The notes under the pieces were generated by a model. It was not told where the DNA came from. It did not search any database and was given only the letters and a program-made list of their open reading frames with translations. From positions 62,001-126,000 of the forward strand of contig NZ_JOFQ01000010.1 of assembly GCF_000718305.1 (NCBI RefSeq): a stretch of DNA of 64,000 bases. The letters are read 5' to 3'. The stretch comes from Streptomyces niger. Lineage in GTDB: Bacteria; Actinomycetota; Actinomycetes; Streptomycetales; Streptomycetaceae. Every line of letters begins with the position of its first letter. Positions within the stretch are counted from its first letter, which is position 1. Both the position numbers and the translations under genes were made by a program. Shown in pieces: positions 1-8,795 of the stretch.

Positions 1-1
1 G

Positions 2-556
2 GCCACCCAGGAGGACTTCGACTACCACGTCACCACGCTCTTTCCGCCGGTCCGGCCGCGCGGCCACCTCGAACTCCGGATGATCGACGCGCAGCCGGGC
101 GACGGCTGGATCGTGCCGCTCGCCGTGACGGCGGCCCTGTTCGACGACCCGGAGGCCGCCGAGACCGCGTACCGCGCGGTCAAGCCGCTCGCCGAGACCG
201 CCGGCGAGCGCCCCGCGCCGCGCAACCCGCTGTGGCGGCGTGCGGCGCGGCACGCGCTGACCGATCCGGAGCTGGCCGCCGCCGCGACGGCCTGCTTCGC
301 CGCGGCCCGTGAGGCGCTGCCCCGGCTCGGCGCCGGGCCCGACGTCCTCGCCGCCGTGCAGGAGTTCACCGAGCGCTACGTCGCGCACGGCCGCTGCCCC
401 GCCGACGACCTCCTGGACGCGGCGTACGCGGCACCCGAGTACGCGGCGGACACGGAGAGCGCGGCGGTCCGGCGCGCCGCCGACGCGCAGGAAGCGGCGC
501 TCGCCGCGGAGTACGCACGCACCGTCGAGCGCATCCCAGGGAAGGACAGCCAGTGA
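2..556 (+). CDS. egtA: Ergothioneine biosynthesis glutamate-cysteine ligase EgtA, C-terminal part
   Basis: This is the last 184 residues of a gene whose start lies left of the window. EgtA makes gamma-glutamylcysteine from glutamate and cysteine, the sulfur donor for ergothioneine. The visible part carries the family segment RPRGHLELRMIDAQP followed by an alanine-rich helical C-terminus. Identity rests on this segment and on position directly before egtB, egtC and egtD. The stop overlaps the GTG start of egtB in a GTGA arrangement, which indicates translational coupling. The N-terminal catalytic half cannot be judged. Confidence 0.9.
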   Translation, partial: ATQEDFDYHVTTLFPPVRPRGHLELRMIDAQPGDGWIVPLAVTAALFDDPEAAETAYRAVKPLAETAGERPAPRNPLWRRAARHALTDPELAAAATACFAAAREALPRLGAGPDVLAAVQEFTERYVAHGRCPADDLLDAAYAAPEYAADTESAAVRRAADAQEAALAAEYARTVERIPGKDSQ

Positions 557-1869
557 TCCACGATCCCGAAACGCTCCGGGACCGCGCGGCGTCGGCACTG
601 CTCGCCGCGCGCGCCCGTACGCACACGCTGACCACCTGTGTTGACGAGCCCGACCTCACCGCCCAGCACTCGCCCCTGATGTCGCCCCTGGTGTGGGACC
701 TCGCTCACATAGGCAACCAGGAGGAGCAGTGGCTGATGCGCGCGGTGGGTGGTCTCGAAGCGCTGCGCCCGGAGATCGACTCGGTCTACGACGCGTTCGA
801 GCACCCCCGGGCCGAGCGGCCCTCGCTGCCGCTGCTGCCCCCTGCCGAGGCGCACAGCTACGTCGCCGAGGTGCGCGGCCGGGTGCTGGACGTCCTGGAG
901 AAGACCCCGCTGCGCGGCGACCGGCTGGTGGAGCAGGCGTTCGCGTTCGGCATGGTCGCGCAGCACGAGCAGCAGCACGACGAGACGATGCTCATCACCC
1001 ACCAGCTCCGGCGGGGCCCCGCGGCCCTCACCGCTCCCCCGCCGCCGGACACCTCGGGCGGCGTGGTCGAGGCCGAGGTGCTGGTGCCCGCCGGTCACTT
1101 CACGATGGGCACCTCCAGCGAGCCGTGGGCGCTGGACAACGAACGCCCCGCGCACCACCGGCTGCTGCCCGCCTTCCACATCGACACGGTGCCGGTGAGC
1201 AACGCCGCGTATCTCCGGTTCGTCGAGGACGGCGGCTATCGGGAGCCGCGCTGGTGGGCCCCCGAAGGCTGGCGGATGGTCTGCGAGAACAACCTCAAGG
1301 CGCCGCTGTTCTGGCGACACGAGGGCGGCGAGTGGCTGACCCGTCGCTTCGGCGTCACCGAGCCGGTCGCTCCTGAAGAACCGGTTCTGCACGTGAGTTG
1401 GTACGAGGCCGACGCCTACGCGCGCTGGGCCGGGCGGCGGTTGCCCTCGGAGGCCGAGTGGGAGAAGGCAGCCCGCTGGGACCCGCGTACCGGACGCAGC
1501 CGTCGCTACCCGTGGGGCAACGACGACCCGCGCCCCGAGCACGCCAACCTCGGCCAGCGCCACCTCCGCCCGGCCCCCGTCGGCAGCTACCCCGAGGGCC
1601 GGTCGCCGCTGGGCGTCCGGCAGCTCATCGGGGACGTGTGGGAGTGGACCTCCGGGGACTTCCTGCCGTACCCCGGCTTCCAGGCCTTCCCCTACCCGGA
1701 GTACTCCGAGGTGTTCTTCGGCGGCGCCTACAAGGTGCTGCGCGGCGGGTCGTTCGCGGTGGACCCGGTGGCCTGCCGCGGCACGTTCCGCAACTGGGAC
1801 CACCCCGTCCGGCGGCAGATCTTCGCCGGCTTCCGCACCGCCCGCGACGCGGGCCCGGAGGAGGCGTGA
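553..1869 (+). CDS. egtB: Ergothioneine sulfoxide synthase EgtB
   Basis: EgtB is a non-haem iron enzyme that joins gamma-glutamylcysteine to hercynine with O2 to give the sulfoxide intermediate. The protein has 438 residues. An N-terminal DinB-like domain carries the iron-binding histidines: His52 in DLAHIGNQEEQW, and His138 and His142 in the HEQQHDE motif. A formylglycine-generating-enzyme/sulfatase-modifying domain follows from about residue 175 to the end, with the family segments GRRLPSEAEWEKAAR and VWEWTSG. The GTG start overlaps the egtA stop. Length matches the family and no key residue is missing. Confidence 0.96.
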   Translation: MIHDPETLRDRAASALLAARARTHTLTTCVDEPDLTAQHSPLMSPLVWDLAHIGNQEEQWLMRAVGGLEALRPEIDSVYDAFEHPRAERPSLPLLPPAEAHSYVAEVRGRVLDVLEKTPLRGDRLVEQAFAFGMVAQHEQQHDETMLITHQLRRGPAALTAPPPPDTSGGVVEAEVLVPAGHFTMGTSSEPWALDNERPAHHRLLPAFHIDTVPVSNAAYLRFVEDGGYREPRWWAPEGWRMVCENNLKAPLFWRHEGGEWLTRRFGVTEPVAPEEPVLHVSWYEADAYARWAGRRLPSEAEWEKAARWDPRTGRSRRYPWGNDDPRPEHANLGQRHLRPAPVGSYPEGRSPLGVRQLIGDVWEWTSGDFLPYPGFQAFPYPEYSEVFFGGAYKVLRGGSFAVDPVACRGTFRNWDHPVRRQIFAGFRTARDAGPEEA

Positions 1870-1960
1870 CAGCGCGGGCCCCGAAGGCCGTGAGAGCGCC
1901 GGCCCCGAAGGCCGCGAGCTCCCCGGCCGTACGCCGCGACCGCGCCCGGAGGTGGGCCTG

Positions 1961-2722
1961 ATGTGCCGCCACCTCGCCTATCTCGGTCCCGAGGTGCCGC
2001 TCGGTGACGTGCTCACCGCACCCGAGTACAGCCTGTACCGGCAGTCCTGGGCGCCGCGCCGCCAGAAGTACGGCACGGTCAACGCGGACGGCTTCGGCGT
2101 CGGCTGGTACGCGCCCGGGGACCCCGTACCGGCCCGGTACCGCCGCGCCGGGCCGATCTGGGCGGACGCCGGCCTGCCCGACCTCGCCCGGGTCGTGCGC
2201 AGCGGCGCCGTGCTGGCCGCCGTGCGGGACGCCACGCTCGCCTGCCCGGACGGCGAGGCCGCCGCCGCGCCGTTCGCCGGCGGGCCCTGGCTGTTCAGCC
2301 ACAACGGCGCCGTGCGCGGCTGGCCCGGCTCCCTGGGGCCACTGGCCGCCGCGTTGCCCTCCGAAGCGCTGCTGGGCCTGGAGGCGCGCTGTGACGCGGC
2401 GTTTCTCTGGGCGCTGGTGAAGCACCGCCTGGAGGAGGGCGCCGACGCGTCCGAGGCGCTGTCGGAGACGGTGACCGAGGTCGCCGCCGCTGCCCCCGGC
2501 TCCCGACTGAACCTGCTGCTCACCGACGGCGCCACGATCACCGCCACCACCTGGGGCGACACGCTCTTCCACCGCCCCGTTCCGGGCACCGCGCCCGGCA
2601 TGCTGATCGCCTCCGAACCCTCCGACGACACGGCCGACTGGACCGAGGTCCCCGACCGCACCCTGCTGGCCGCCACCGCCAGCGATGTCCTGCTCACCCC
2701 GCTCAAGGAGCCCGCCGCGTGA
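1961..2722 (+). CDS. egtC: Ergothioneine amidohydrolase EgtC
   Basis: EgtC removes the gamma-glutamyl group from the EgtB product. It is an Ntn-hydrolase of the class-II glutamine-amidotransferase type that needs an N-terminal cysteine after Met removal. That requirement decides the start. The ATG at 1961 gives MCRHLAYLGP with Cys2 as nucleophile and has a purine-rich ribosome site about 8 bases upstream. The in-frame GTG at 1952 would bury the cysteine. Length is 253 residues. The stop overlaps the egtD GTG start (GTGA), so the cluster is translationally coupled. Confidence 0.94.
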   Translation: MCRHLAYLGPEVPLGDVLTAPEYSLYRQSWAPRRQKYGTVNADGFGVGWYAPGDPVPARYRRAGPIWADAGLPDLARVVRSGAVLAAVRDATLACPDGEAAAAPFAGGPWLFSHNGAVRGWPGSLGPLAAALPSEALLGLEARCDAAFLWALVKHRLEEGADASEALSETVTEVAAAAPGSRLNLLLTDGATITATTWGDTLFHRPVPGTAPGMLIASEPSDDTADWTEVPDRTLLAATASDVLLTPLKEPAA

Positions 2723-3681
2723 GTCCCCTCGCCGTCACCCGCACGCTGCCCCTCGATGCCACCACCGCCGCCCTCCGCGCCGACGTCGCCAACGGCCTGA
2801 CCGGCACCCCCAAGACGCTGCCGCCCAAGTGGTTCTACGACGCCCGGGGCAGCGACCTCTTCGAGGACATCACCGCGCTGCCCGAGTACTACCCGACGCG
2901 CGCCGAGCGGGAGATCCTGATCGCCCGCGCCGACCGCATCGCCACCCTCACCGGCGCCCGCACCCTGATCGAGCTGGGCTCCGGCTCCTCGGAGAAGACC
3001 CGGTTCCTGCTGGACGCGCTGACCGGGCTGCACACGTACGTGCCCGTCGACGTGAGCGAGAGCGCGCTGGCCGCCGCGGGCGAGGCGCTGCTCGCCGAAC
3101 GTCCCGGGCTCACCGTGCACGGCCTCGTGGCCGACTTCCAGCACGGCCTGGAGCTGCCCGGGACGCCCGGCCCCCGGCTGCTGGCCTTCCTCGGCGGCAC
3201 GATCGGCAACCTGCTCCCCGCCGAGCGGTCCGGCTTCCTGCGCACCGTACGCGACCTCCTGGCGCCCGGGGACGCGCTGCTGCTCGGCACGGACCTGGTC
3301 AAGGACGCGGCGACGCTGGTGGCCGCGTACGACGACGCCCGGGGCGTCACCGCCGAGTTCAACAGGAACGTCCTCGCGGTCATCAACCGCGAACTGGCCG
3401 CCGACTTCGACCTGGCGCAGTTCGCGCACCGCGCCGTGTGGGACCCCGAGCGGGAGTGGATCGAGATGCGGCTGCGGTCCCTGAAGGAGCAGACCGTGAA
3501 GGTCCCTGCGCTGGATCTCGCGGTGCACTTCGATGCGGGCGAGGAGGTGCGTACGGAGGTCTCGGCGAAGTTCCGCGAGGCGGGCGTGCGCACCGAACTG
3601 GCCGCCGCCGGACTGGAGCTGCGGGAGTGGTGGACGGACGACGGCGGCCGTTTCGCCCTGTCCCTCGCCGTACGGCGGTAG
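2719..3681 (+). CDS. egtD: L-histidine N-alpha-methyltransferase EgtD
   Basis: EgtD trimethylates histidine with S-adenosylmethionine to give hercynine, the first committed ergothioneine intermediate. The 320-residue protein has the family N-terminus TPKTLPPKWFYDARGSDLFE, the SAM-binding glycine loop LIELGSGSSEKTRFLL near residue 75-90, and the Asn-Leu-Leu region GGTIGNLLPAERSGFL. It is the last gene of the egtABCD run. The PLP-dependent lyase (EgtE) that completes the pathway is not in the window. The next gene is convergent with a 6-base gap. Confidence 0.96.
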   Translation: MSPLAVTRTLPLDATTAALRADVANGLTGTPKTLPPKWFYDARGSDLFEDITALPEYYPTRAEREILIARADRIATLTGARTLIELGSGSSEKTRFLLDALTGLHTYVPVDVSESALAAAGEALLAERPGLTVHGLVADFQHGLELPGTPGPRLLAFLGGTIGNLLPAERSGFLRTVRDLLAPGDALLLGTDLVKDAATLVAAYDDARGVTAEFNRNVLAVINRELAADFDLAQFAHRAVWDPEREWIEMRLRSLKEQTVKVPALDLAVHFDAGEEVRTEVSAKFREAGVRTELAAAGLELREWWTDDGGRFALSLAVRR

Positions 3682-3687
3682 CCCGGC

Positions 3688-4965
3688 TCAGGCCCGTACG
3701 GGCAGGTGCTTGAGCCCGTTCTGGAAGTTGGAGACCAGCCGGACCGGCGGCCCGGCGAGGTCGAGGCCGGGCAGCCGGTCCAGGACGTGGGTCAGCACGG
3801 CCCGCATCTGGACCCGGGCGAGGTGCGAGCCGAGGCAGAAGTGCGGGCCGAAACCGAAGCTGACGTGGTCGTTGGGGCGGCGGGCGACGTCGAAGCGGTC
3901 GGGGTCGGCGAAGACGGTCTCGTCGCGGTTGGCGGAGGCGTGGTAGACCACGACCTTCTCGCCCGCCCTGATGTGCTGCCCGCCCAGTTCCACGTCCCGT
4001 ACCGCGGTGCGCCGGAAGTTCATCACGGGCGGCCAGTGGCGCAGCATCTCCTCCACGGCGGTGGGGAGCAACTCCCGTGCGCTCAGTAGCCGTTCGAACT
4101 GGTCGCGGTGGTGCAGGAGCGTCCAGAGCCCGCCCGGAATGCCGTTGCGCAGCGTTTCGTTCCCGGCCACCGCGAAGAGGAAGAACATGTTCTCGAACTC
4201 CTCGCGGGTGAGGCCGCCGTCCCGCATGTGGGCCATCACCGTGCCGGGACGGGGGTGCGCGGAGAGCGCGTGCGCGTAGGCGAACATGTCGGCAAGTGCC
4301 TCGCGGGACCGCGGATTGACCGGCCGGCCGTCGGGGCGCACCGCGGTCCCGGGCCGGTGGCGGAGCGCGGCGCGCCCCATCGGGCTGAGCGTCGCGGGGT
4401 CGGCGGTGCTCAACCCGGCGTACTCGCTGTCCTGGTAGCCGATGACGCGGCTCGACCAGTCGAAGAGCAGCCGCCGGTCCTCGTCCGGCACGCCCATGAC
4501 GTGTGCCAGCGTCCACACCGGCAGGTCGGCCGCGACCTCGACGAAGTCCGCCTCGCCCGCCTCGGCGACCTGCCCCACCAGCTGAGCCGCCCGCGCGTCG
4601 ATGACGGCCTCCAACTCCCGTACGGCGCGCGGGGTGAAGGCCGCGGCGACCACCTTGCGGATGCGGGAGTGGTCGGGCGGGTCCTGGTTCAGCATCATCG
4701 CCCGGACGAAGGCGAGGTCCCGCTCGGTGTCCGGGTCCCGGATCTGCGTCGCACCCGCGTACGAGGAGAACACCCCCGGGGTACGCAGCACGTGCTTCAC
4801 GTCCGCGTGCCGGAACACCGCCCAGTAGCCGGGGCCGGCCGGCCAGCCGCCCGTCGCGGGCTCCTCGATCCAGCAGACCGGGCTGGTCAGGCGCAGTGCG
4901 CGGAAGAGGTCGTAGGGAACGCCGGTGGCGTAGGTAGCGGGCGTGAACACCTCGGCAGCCTTCAC
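3688..4965 (-). CDS. Cytochrome P450
   Basis: A complete 425-residue bacterial P450. The oxygen-binding I-helix has AVAGNET, the K-helix carries a glutamate and arginine in AVEEMLRHWPP and NFRRTA, and the haem loop reads FGFGPHFCLG with the ligand near Cys377. The sequence style (AGNETLRNGI and a long insert PVNPRSREALADMF) resembles the CYP124/125/142 group that oxidises lipid or sterol side chains, but the substrate cannot be read. The GTG at 4965 is chosen because residues upstream no longer look like a P450 N-terminus. It is convergent with egtD. No ferredoxin is adjacent. Confidence 0.9.
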   Translation of the reverse strand: MKAAEVFTPATYATGVPYDLFRALRLTSPVCWIEEPATGGWPAGPGYWAVFRHADVKHVLRTPGVFSSYAGATQIRDPDTERDLAFVRAMMLNQDPPDHSRIRKVVAAAFTPRAVRELEAVIDARAAQLVGQVAEAGEADFVEVAADLPVWTLAHVMGVPDEDRRLLFDWSSRVIGYQDSEYAGLSTADPATLSPMGRAALRHRPGTAVRPDGRPVNPRSREALADMFAYAHALSAHPRPGTVMAHMRDGGLTREEFENMFFLFAVAGNETLRNGIPGGLWTLLHHRDQFERLLSARELLPTAVEEMLRHWPPVMNFRRTAVRDVELGGQHIRAGEKVVVYHASANRDETVFADPDRFDVARRPNDHVSFGFGPHFCLGSHLARVQMRAVLTHVLDRLPGLDLAGPPVRLVSNFQNGLKHLPVRA

Positions 4966-5051
4966 ACACCTGACCGTAAGGTAATTCGCACTATCAGGGG
5001 AATCCCCCGCCCGGCAGGCTTGAGGGGCCGTGAGCTGCGCAGCCTCCTGGC

Positions 5052-5603
5052 GTGTACAGATCGCATCGCGCGGGACTGGCCCTGGCTGCCGCCGTGTTCG
5101 TGGCAGGGGTGGGCTGGGCGCCGGCGGCGGCAGCGCACGGCGACAACTGTTCCTACGCCGGGACGAAGCCGCCGGTGCCGGCTCCGACCGGGGTGCCCGG
5201 CCTGCCCCACGGCTGGCACTGGCCCTGTACGTCGCCGACGCCCCGCCCGCCCACGCCGAAACCGCCGCCGGAACCACCGAAGCCCACTCCGCCACCGCCG
5301 AGCCCCGCACCGCCGAAGCCGGCGCCACCTCCGCCGGTCACCACGCCGCCCGCGCCGCCGCCACCGCGCCCCGCACCGCCGCGGCCGGCGCCGCCGAAGC
5401 CGGCTCCGCCCACTCCCCCGCCGACGACCGAGCCGCCGAAGCCCACGCCGTCCCTGACCCCCCGGTCGTACGCGATCAGCAGCAAACCGCCGGAGAACGG
5501 CCGCTCGCTGGTCACCAACATGCTGCTGCTCACCGCGCCGGCCGTGCTCGCCGCCGCCGCGCTGCGCCCCCGTGGCTCATCGAGCTCCCGCGGTCGCAGC
5601 TGA
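5052..5603 (+). CDS. Exported proline-rich protein with C-terminal membrane anchor
   Basis: Function is not recognised. The 183-residue product begins with a signal peptide (basic MYRSHR, hydrophobic core, AAAAHG cleavage region). A short Cys-containing module (two Cys around GWHWPC) follows. A stretch of about 90 residues is dominated by Pro, Lys, Thr and Ala (PPKPTPPPP style) and would span the cell wall. The C-terminal hydrophobic segment MLLLTAPAVLAAAAL is followed by an Arg/Ser tail, as in a membrane anchor. The start is a GTG with no strong ribosome site. Downstream lies a DUF4239 membrane gene 41 bases away, possibly co-transcribed. Confidence 0.7.
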   Translation: MYRSHRAGLALAAAVFVAGVGWAPAAAAHGDNCSYAGTKPPVPAPTGVPGLPHGWHWPCTSPTPRPPTPKPPPEPPKPTPPPPSPAPPKPAPPPPVTTPPAPPPPRPAPPRPAPPKPAPPTPPPTTEPPKPTPSLTPRSYAISSKPPENGRSLVTNMLLLTAPAVLAAAALRPRGSSSSRGRS

Positions 5604-5644
5604 CGACGGGCCCGCTCCCCCGCTGTTGTTCCTTGGAGGTTTTC

Positions 5645-6409
5645 ATGTCGGACTGGCTCGTGCTGGGCATCGCCATGGCCGCTACGTGCGGTGTGGTGCT
5701 GCTCGTCACCGTGCTCCATCAGCGGCGCATCGATGAGGACGAGGACGACCCGAGCGAGACGCCGGACGTCATGGAGTACATGACGATGATGGTCGGGGTG
5801 GTCTACGCGATCGTGCTGGGCCTGGCCATCGCGGGGGTGTGGGAGGCGCGCAGCGCCGCGGAGGACACGGTCCGCACCGAGGCGCAGGCGCTGCACGAGG
5901 TGAGCGCGCGGGCCCGGGCGTATCCGGCGCCGGTGCGTGACCGGGTCCGGGGCGACGTGGAGGCGTACGCCTCGTACGTGGTGCACAAGGAATGGCCGGT
6001 GATGACCGAGAAGAGCGAGCTGACGCCCCGCGGGGACGCGCTGCTGCTGAAGGTGCGCGCCAGCGTCTCCGACTACCACCCGCGCAACGACTTCGAGAAC
6101 CAGACCTACCAGCCGCTGGTGGACCAGGTGGCGGTGGCGGACGGCGCACGGTCGGCCCGGGGTCTGGGCGCCGGGCCGACCCTGCCACCCGTGGTGTGGT
6201 TCGGCCTGCTCGCGGGCGCCGTGGTCACGGTCGGCCTGATGTTCACGCTGCAGATCCGGCGGTCGGGGCGTGAACTGCTGATGGCCGGCGTCTTCACCGC
6301 CCTGATCGCCTTCCTGCTCTTCCTGGTGTGGGACTTCGACGATCCCTGGCTGCGCAGCGCCGACGCGATCCAACCCTTGAAGAATCTGCTCCCGGCGGGC
6401 GGGGGCTGA
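5645..6409 (+). CDS. DUF4239 (bestrophin-like) membrane protein
   Basis: A 254-residue integral membrane protein. Two N-terminal hydrophobic segments (about 3-23 and 45-65, with VYAIVLGLAIAGVWEAR) are followed by a charged cytoplasmic helical region and two more hydrophobic segments near the C-terminus (PPVVWFGLLAGAVVTVGL and AGVFTALIAFLLFLVWDF). This four-helix layout is that of the DUF4239 family of unknown function, which is distantly bestrophin-like. GGAGGT at 5635-5640 sits close before the ATG. The gene ends 9 bases before a convergent gene. Confidence 0.82.
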   Translation: MSDWLVLGIAMAATCGVVLLVTVLHQRRIDEDEDDPSETPDVMEYMTMMVGVVYAIVLGLAIAGVWEARSAAEDTVRTEAQALHEVSARARAYPAPVRDRVRGDVEAYASYVVHKEWPVMTEKSELTPRGDALLLKVRASVSDYHPRNDFENQTYQPLVDQVAVADGARSARGLGAGPTLPPVVWFGLLAGAVVTVGLMFTLQIRRSGRELLMAGVFTALIAFLLFLVWDFDDPWLRSADAIQPLKNLLPAGGG

Positions 6410-6418
6410 TCCGCGGCG

Positions 6419-6922
6419 TCAGGTGGCGGAGCCCGCCGCGGCCCCGGTCGCCAGGTCGGGGCCCCAGCGGCGCAGCGCGTCCGCCAGGTCGAGCGGGAGA
6501 ACGCGCGCGCCGCCCTCCTCCTCGCCCGGCCAGTCCTCGCGGGGCACCCGCCACATCACCTCGAACTCGATGCCGTCCGGGTCCTTGGCGTACAGGGACT
6601 TGGAGACGAGATGGTCGCTGGCGCCGACGAGCGCGCCGGCGGCCTTGAGGCGCTCGGCGGTCCCGGCCAGTTCGCCGAGGGTGCCGACCTCCCAGGCCAG
6701 GTGGTACAGGCCGGCTCGGCCGGACTCGGGGCCCGGCGCCTGGTCGCCGACGGCGAAGAGGCCGAGGTCGTGGTCGTTGCTGGTGTCCTGCGCCCGCAGG
6801 AAGGCGGCGCGCCCCGGGATCTCGGTGTCCACGGTGAAGCCGAGGACGTCGGTGTAGAACGCGACGGAGCGGGTCAGCTCGCGTACGTAGAGGACCGCGT
6901 GGTTCAGGCGGCGGACGGGCAT
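6419..6922 (-). CDS. VOC family (glyoxalase/extradiol dioxygenase-like) protein
   Basis: A 167-residue vicinal-oxygen-chelate protein. It begins VRRLNHAVLYVRELTRSVAFY, whose His is the usual first metal ligand. It carries two paired beta-alpha modules, with YHLAWEV and a final acidic ligand region in DPDGIEFEVMW. The family includes glyoxalases, bleomycin-type binding proteins and catechol dioxygenases, so the substrate is open. GGGAGG lies 6 bases upstream of the ATG. The gene follows doxX by 19 bases, so the two form one operon controlled from the palindrome at 7527-7540. Confidence 0.85.
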   Translation of the reverse strand: MPVRRLNHAVLYVRELTRSVAFYTDVLGFTVDTEIPGRAAFLRAQDTSNDHDLGLFAVGDQAPGPESGRAGLYHLAWEVGTLGELAGTAERLKAAGALVGASDHLVSKSLYAKDPDGIEFEVMWRVPREDWPGEEEGGARVLPLDLADALRRWGPDLATGAAAGSAT

Positions 6923-6941
6923 GGGAAACCTCCCTGTCGGG

Positions 6942-7487
6942 TCACTTGCGCAGCAGCAGGACGACGAAGGCCACGATCAGGCCGAGGGCGACGGCAGCGA
7001 TGCCGTAGGCGGCGCGGTCGCGGCGCAGGCCGGGCAGCAGCCGGTCGACGGCCCAGCGGCCGGGGCCGGTGAGGGTGAGCGCGGCGGCGGCCACGGTGAG
7101 CAGCAGCTCGTATTCGATGCCCTTCGGGGCGAAGAAGCCGCCGCCCCACTTCACGGCGAGCGCGTTGACCATGGTGCCGAGGACGGCGGCGCCGGCGAGC
7201 GGGGTGAGCAGGCCGAGCGCGAGGCCCAGGCCGCCGAGCGTCTCACTGAGGCCCGCGACCACGGCCATGGCCTTGCCGGAGGGGTAGCCGCTCATGGTGA
7301 AGAACTGCCCGGTGCCGTCCAGCCCCGGCCCGCCGAACCAGCCGAAGAGCTTCTGCGCGCCGTGGGCCGCCATGGTGAGGCCGACGGCGAGCCGGAGCAC
7401 CAGCAGGCCCAGGTCGTGGGCGGGCGAGGGCGTGGCCGCACCGGTGCGGACCGCGGGCGTGACGGGCGACGTGACGGGGGACGTCAT
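6942..7487 (-). CDS. DoxX family membrane protein
   Basis: A 181-residue membrane protein with about four hydrophobic helices and the typical DoxX start LGLLVLRLAVGLTMAAHGAQKLFGWFGGPG. Members occur in membrane oxidoreductase or thiol-stress complexes, but the biochemical role is not settled. The N-terminal Thr/Pro-rich tail is non-conserved. It is the first gene of a two-gene operon with the VOC protein. The promoter region holds a perfect CTTGAA-N2-TTCAAG palindrome, as expected for MarR- or HxlR-type control. No such regulator gene is next to it. Confidence 0.86.
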   Translation of the reverse strand: MTSPVTSPVTPAVRTGAATPSPAHDLGLLVLRLAVGLTMAAHGAQKLFGWFGGPGLDGTGQFFTMSGYPSGKAMAVVAGLSETLGGLGLALGLLTPLAGAAVLGTMVNALAVKWGGGFFAPKGIEYELLLTVAAAALTLTGPGRWAVDRLLPGLRRDRAAYGIAAVALGLIVAFVVLLLRK

Positions 7488-7526
7488 ACGAGGGATCTCC
7501 CTGGCGGACTGTCGGATCGGGAAGTA

Positions 7527-7540
7527 CTTGAAAGTTCAAG
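7527..7540. promoter_or_regulatory. Palindromic operator upstream of doxX
   Basis: The bases CTTGAA-AG-TTCAAG form a perfect 14-base palindrome about 40 bases upstream of the doxX ATG. A related half-site, GCTTGAAA, recurs at about 7563. The placement within the short AT-richer doxX/plc spacer suggests a repressor site for the doxX-VOC operon. The cognate regulator is not identified. Confidence 0.55.
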
Positions 7541-7616
7541 CCACACTCCGACCATACACAGTGCTTGAAACCTGTACAACGCGCGGTCACCCGCCAGGCC
7601 GCCCGCCCGTCACCTC

Positions 7617-8666
7617 TCAGCCACGCGGCGCCACCGTGCCGAGCACGCCCGGCAGCGGGTACCAGTCGGCGGTGAGCACGCTGGCGTGTGCCTTGGCCAG
7701 CAGGGCGATCCGGTCCTTGGCCTGCTGCTCGGTCGGCTTCGTCCCGTCGATCTCCGGCGCCACCTTGTGCGCGTCCGTCATGACCACGAGGTAGTGGCGG
7801 GTGTCGTACCAGGCGGTGTCGATGCCTCCGGTGTAGGCCGAGGCGTCCCCGTCGAAGACCACGAACCAGGGGCGGAGCGCGGCGTCGGTGTAGCGGGAGC
7901 GCGGGTCGCCGGCCTCGGCGCCGTGCACGGCGGGGAAGGCGGTGGAGTCGGCCAGCTTCCCCTGCCCGGCCAGGGTGCGCAGGTGCGTGGCGTACTCGCG
8001 GTCCGTCCAGAGCTTGTCGGCCGGATTGCCCTCCTCGACCGTGCCGGGTATCAGCTCGATCAGGAACTTGCCGGCGAGCGCCGACCGCTCCGGCCAGCCG
8101 TCGGCCCGTACCGCCTCGTCCAGCGTCGCGTGGTCGCCGATCAGATCGCCGGGCCCGAAGACGGCGTCCCCCAGCTTCCCACGCACCATCGTGTCGAACT
8201 CGTCCGGGCCCCGGCCGCCCTTGTCGTTGAAGCCGTCCTTCAGCTCCATCTTGAGCAGCACGGGGCGGTGCCCGGGGTGCGCGTCGTGCCAGGCCCGCAG
8301 GTCGGCGAGGCAGCCGGCGAGGTCCTGGTTGCGGGACTTGGTGCGCAGCTCGGCGGGGGTGGTGGCGTTCTCGCAGTTGTTGTTGTTCCCCAGTGGGTTG
8401 CTGTGCGAGACCCGCCAGGACTTGCCCAGCCCGTTGGTCCACACGTCCAGCTCCAGCAGGCCGGCGCCGGAGTCCAACGCGTCCGCGAAGTAGGGGTACT
8501 TGTCCTTCTCGTACGCGTTGTGCACGCCCACCGCCGTGGTCGTGTCGTACGTCGTGTTCGCCGCTTCCGCGGTGCCCGTGCCGGCCGGCCAGATCACCGC
8601 CGTCGCCACCAGTGCCGCTCCTGCCACACCCGCCACCATCGTCCCCGTACGCCGATGTGCGCCCAT
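7617..8666 (-). CDS. Secreted phosphatidylinositol-specific phospholipase C-like protein
   Basis: A 349-residue exported enzyme. The N-terminus has a basic region (MGAHRRTG), a hydrophobic core and cleavage near AEAANTTYD. The TIM-barrel features are VGVHNAYEK with the first catalytic His, LLELDVWTN with the metal-type Glu and Asp, and WRVSHSNPL with the second catalytic His. This pattern matches the Ca2+-dependent PI-PLC subgroup known from Streptomyces antibioticus rather than the Ca2+-independent Bacillus type. It would cleave phosphoinositides outside the cell. It is divergent from the DUF2165 gene with 129 bases between them. Confidence 0.84.
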   Translation of the reverse strand: MGAHRRTGTMVAGVAGAALVATAVIWPAGTGTAEAANTTYDTTTAVGVHNAYEKDKYPYFADALDSGAGLLELDVWTNGLGKSWRVSHSNPLGNNNNCENATTPAELRTKSRNQDLAGCLADLRAWHDAHPGHRPVLLKMELKDGFNDKGGRGPDEFDTMVRGKLGDAVFGPGDLIGDHATLDEAVRADGWPERSALAGKFLIELIPGTVEEGNPADKLWTDREYATHLRTLAGQGKLADSTAFPAVHGAEAGDPRSRYTDAALRPWFVVFDGDASAYTGGIDTAWYDTRHYLVVMTDAHKVAPEIDGTKPTEQQAKDRIALLAKAHASVLTADWYPLPGVLGTVAPRG

Positions 8667-8795
8667 GTGCCCCTGCTTTCTCGTTGGTCAGTCGATCAGG
8701 CGGCAGCGTACGGGACTTGGGATACAGAGGTGACGCCCCGAACAAACGTCCGTCGCCCCGTTCCCAGGAGTTCCGGGCGCGTCTACGATGACGCC

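Noticed and set aside
1952..1960. Upstream GTG start for egtC
   Set aside because: It would place three residues before MCRH and hide the N-terminal Cys nucleophile needed for activity.
4966..5328. N-terminal extension of the first P450
   Set aside because: The added residues are Ala/Arg/Pro-rich and unlike a P450 start, and they cross the promoter region of the divergent exported-protein gene.
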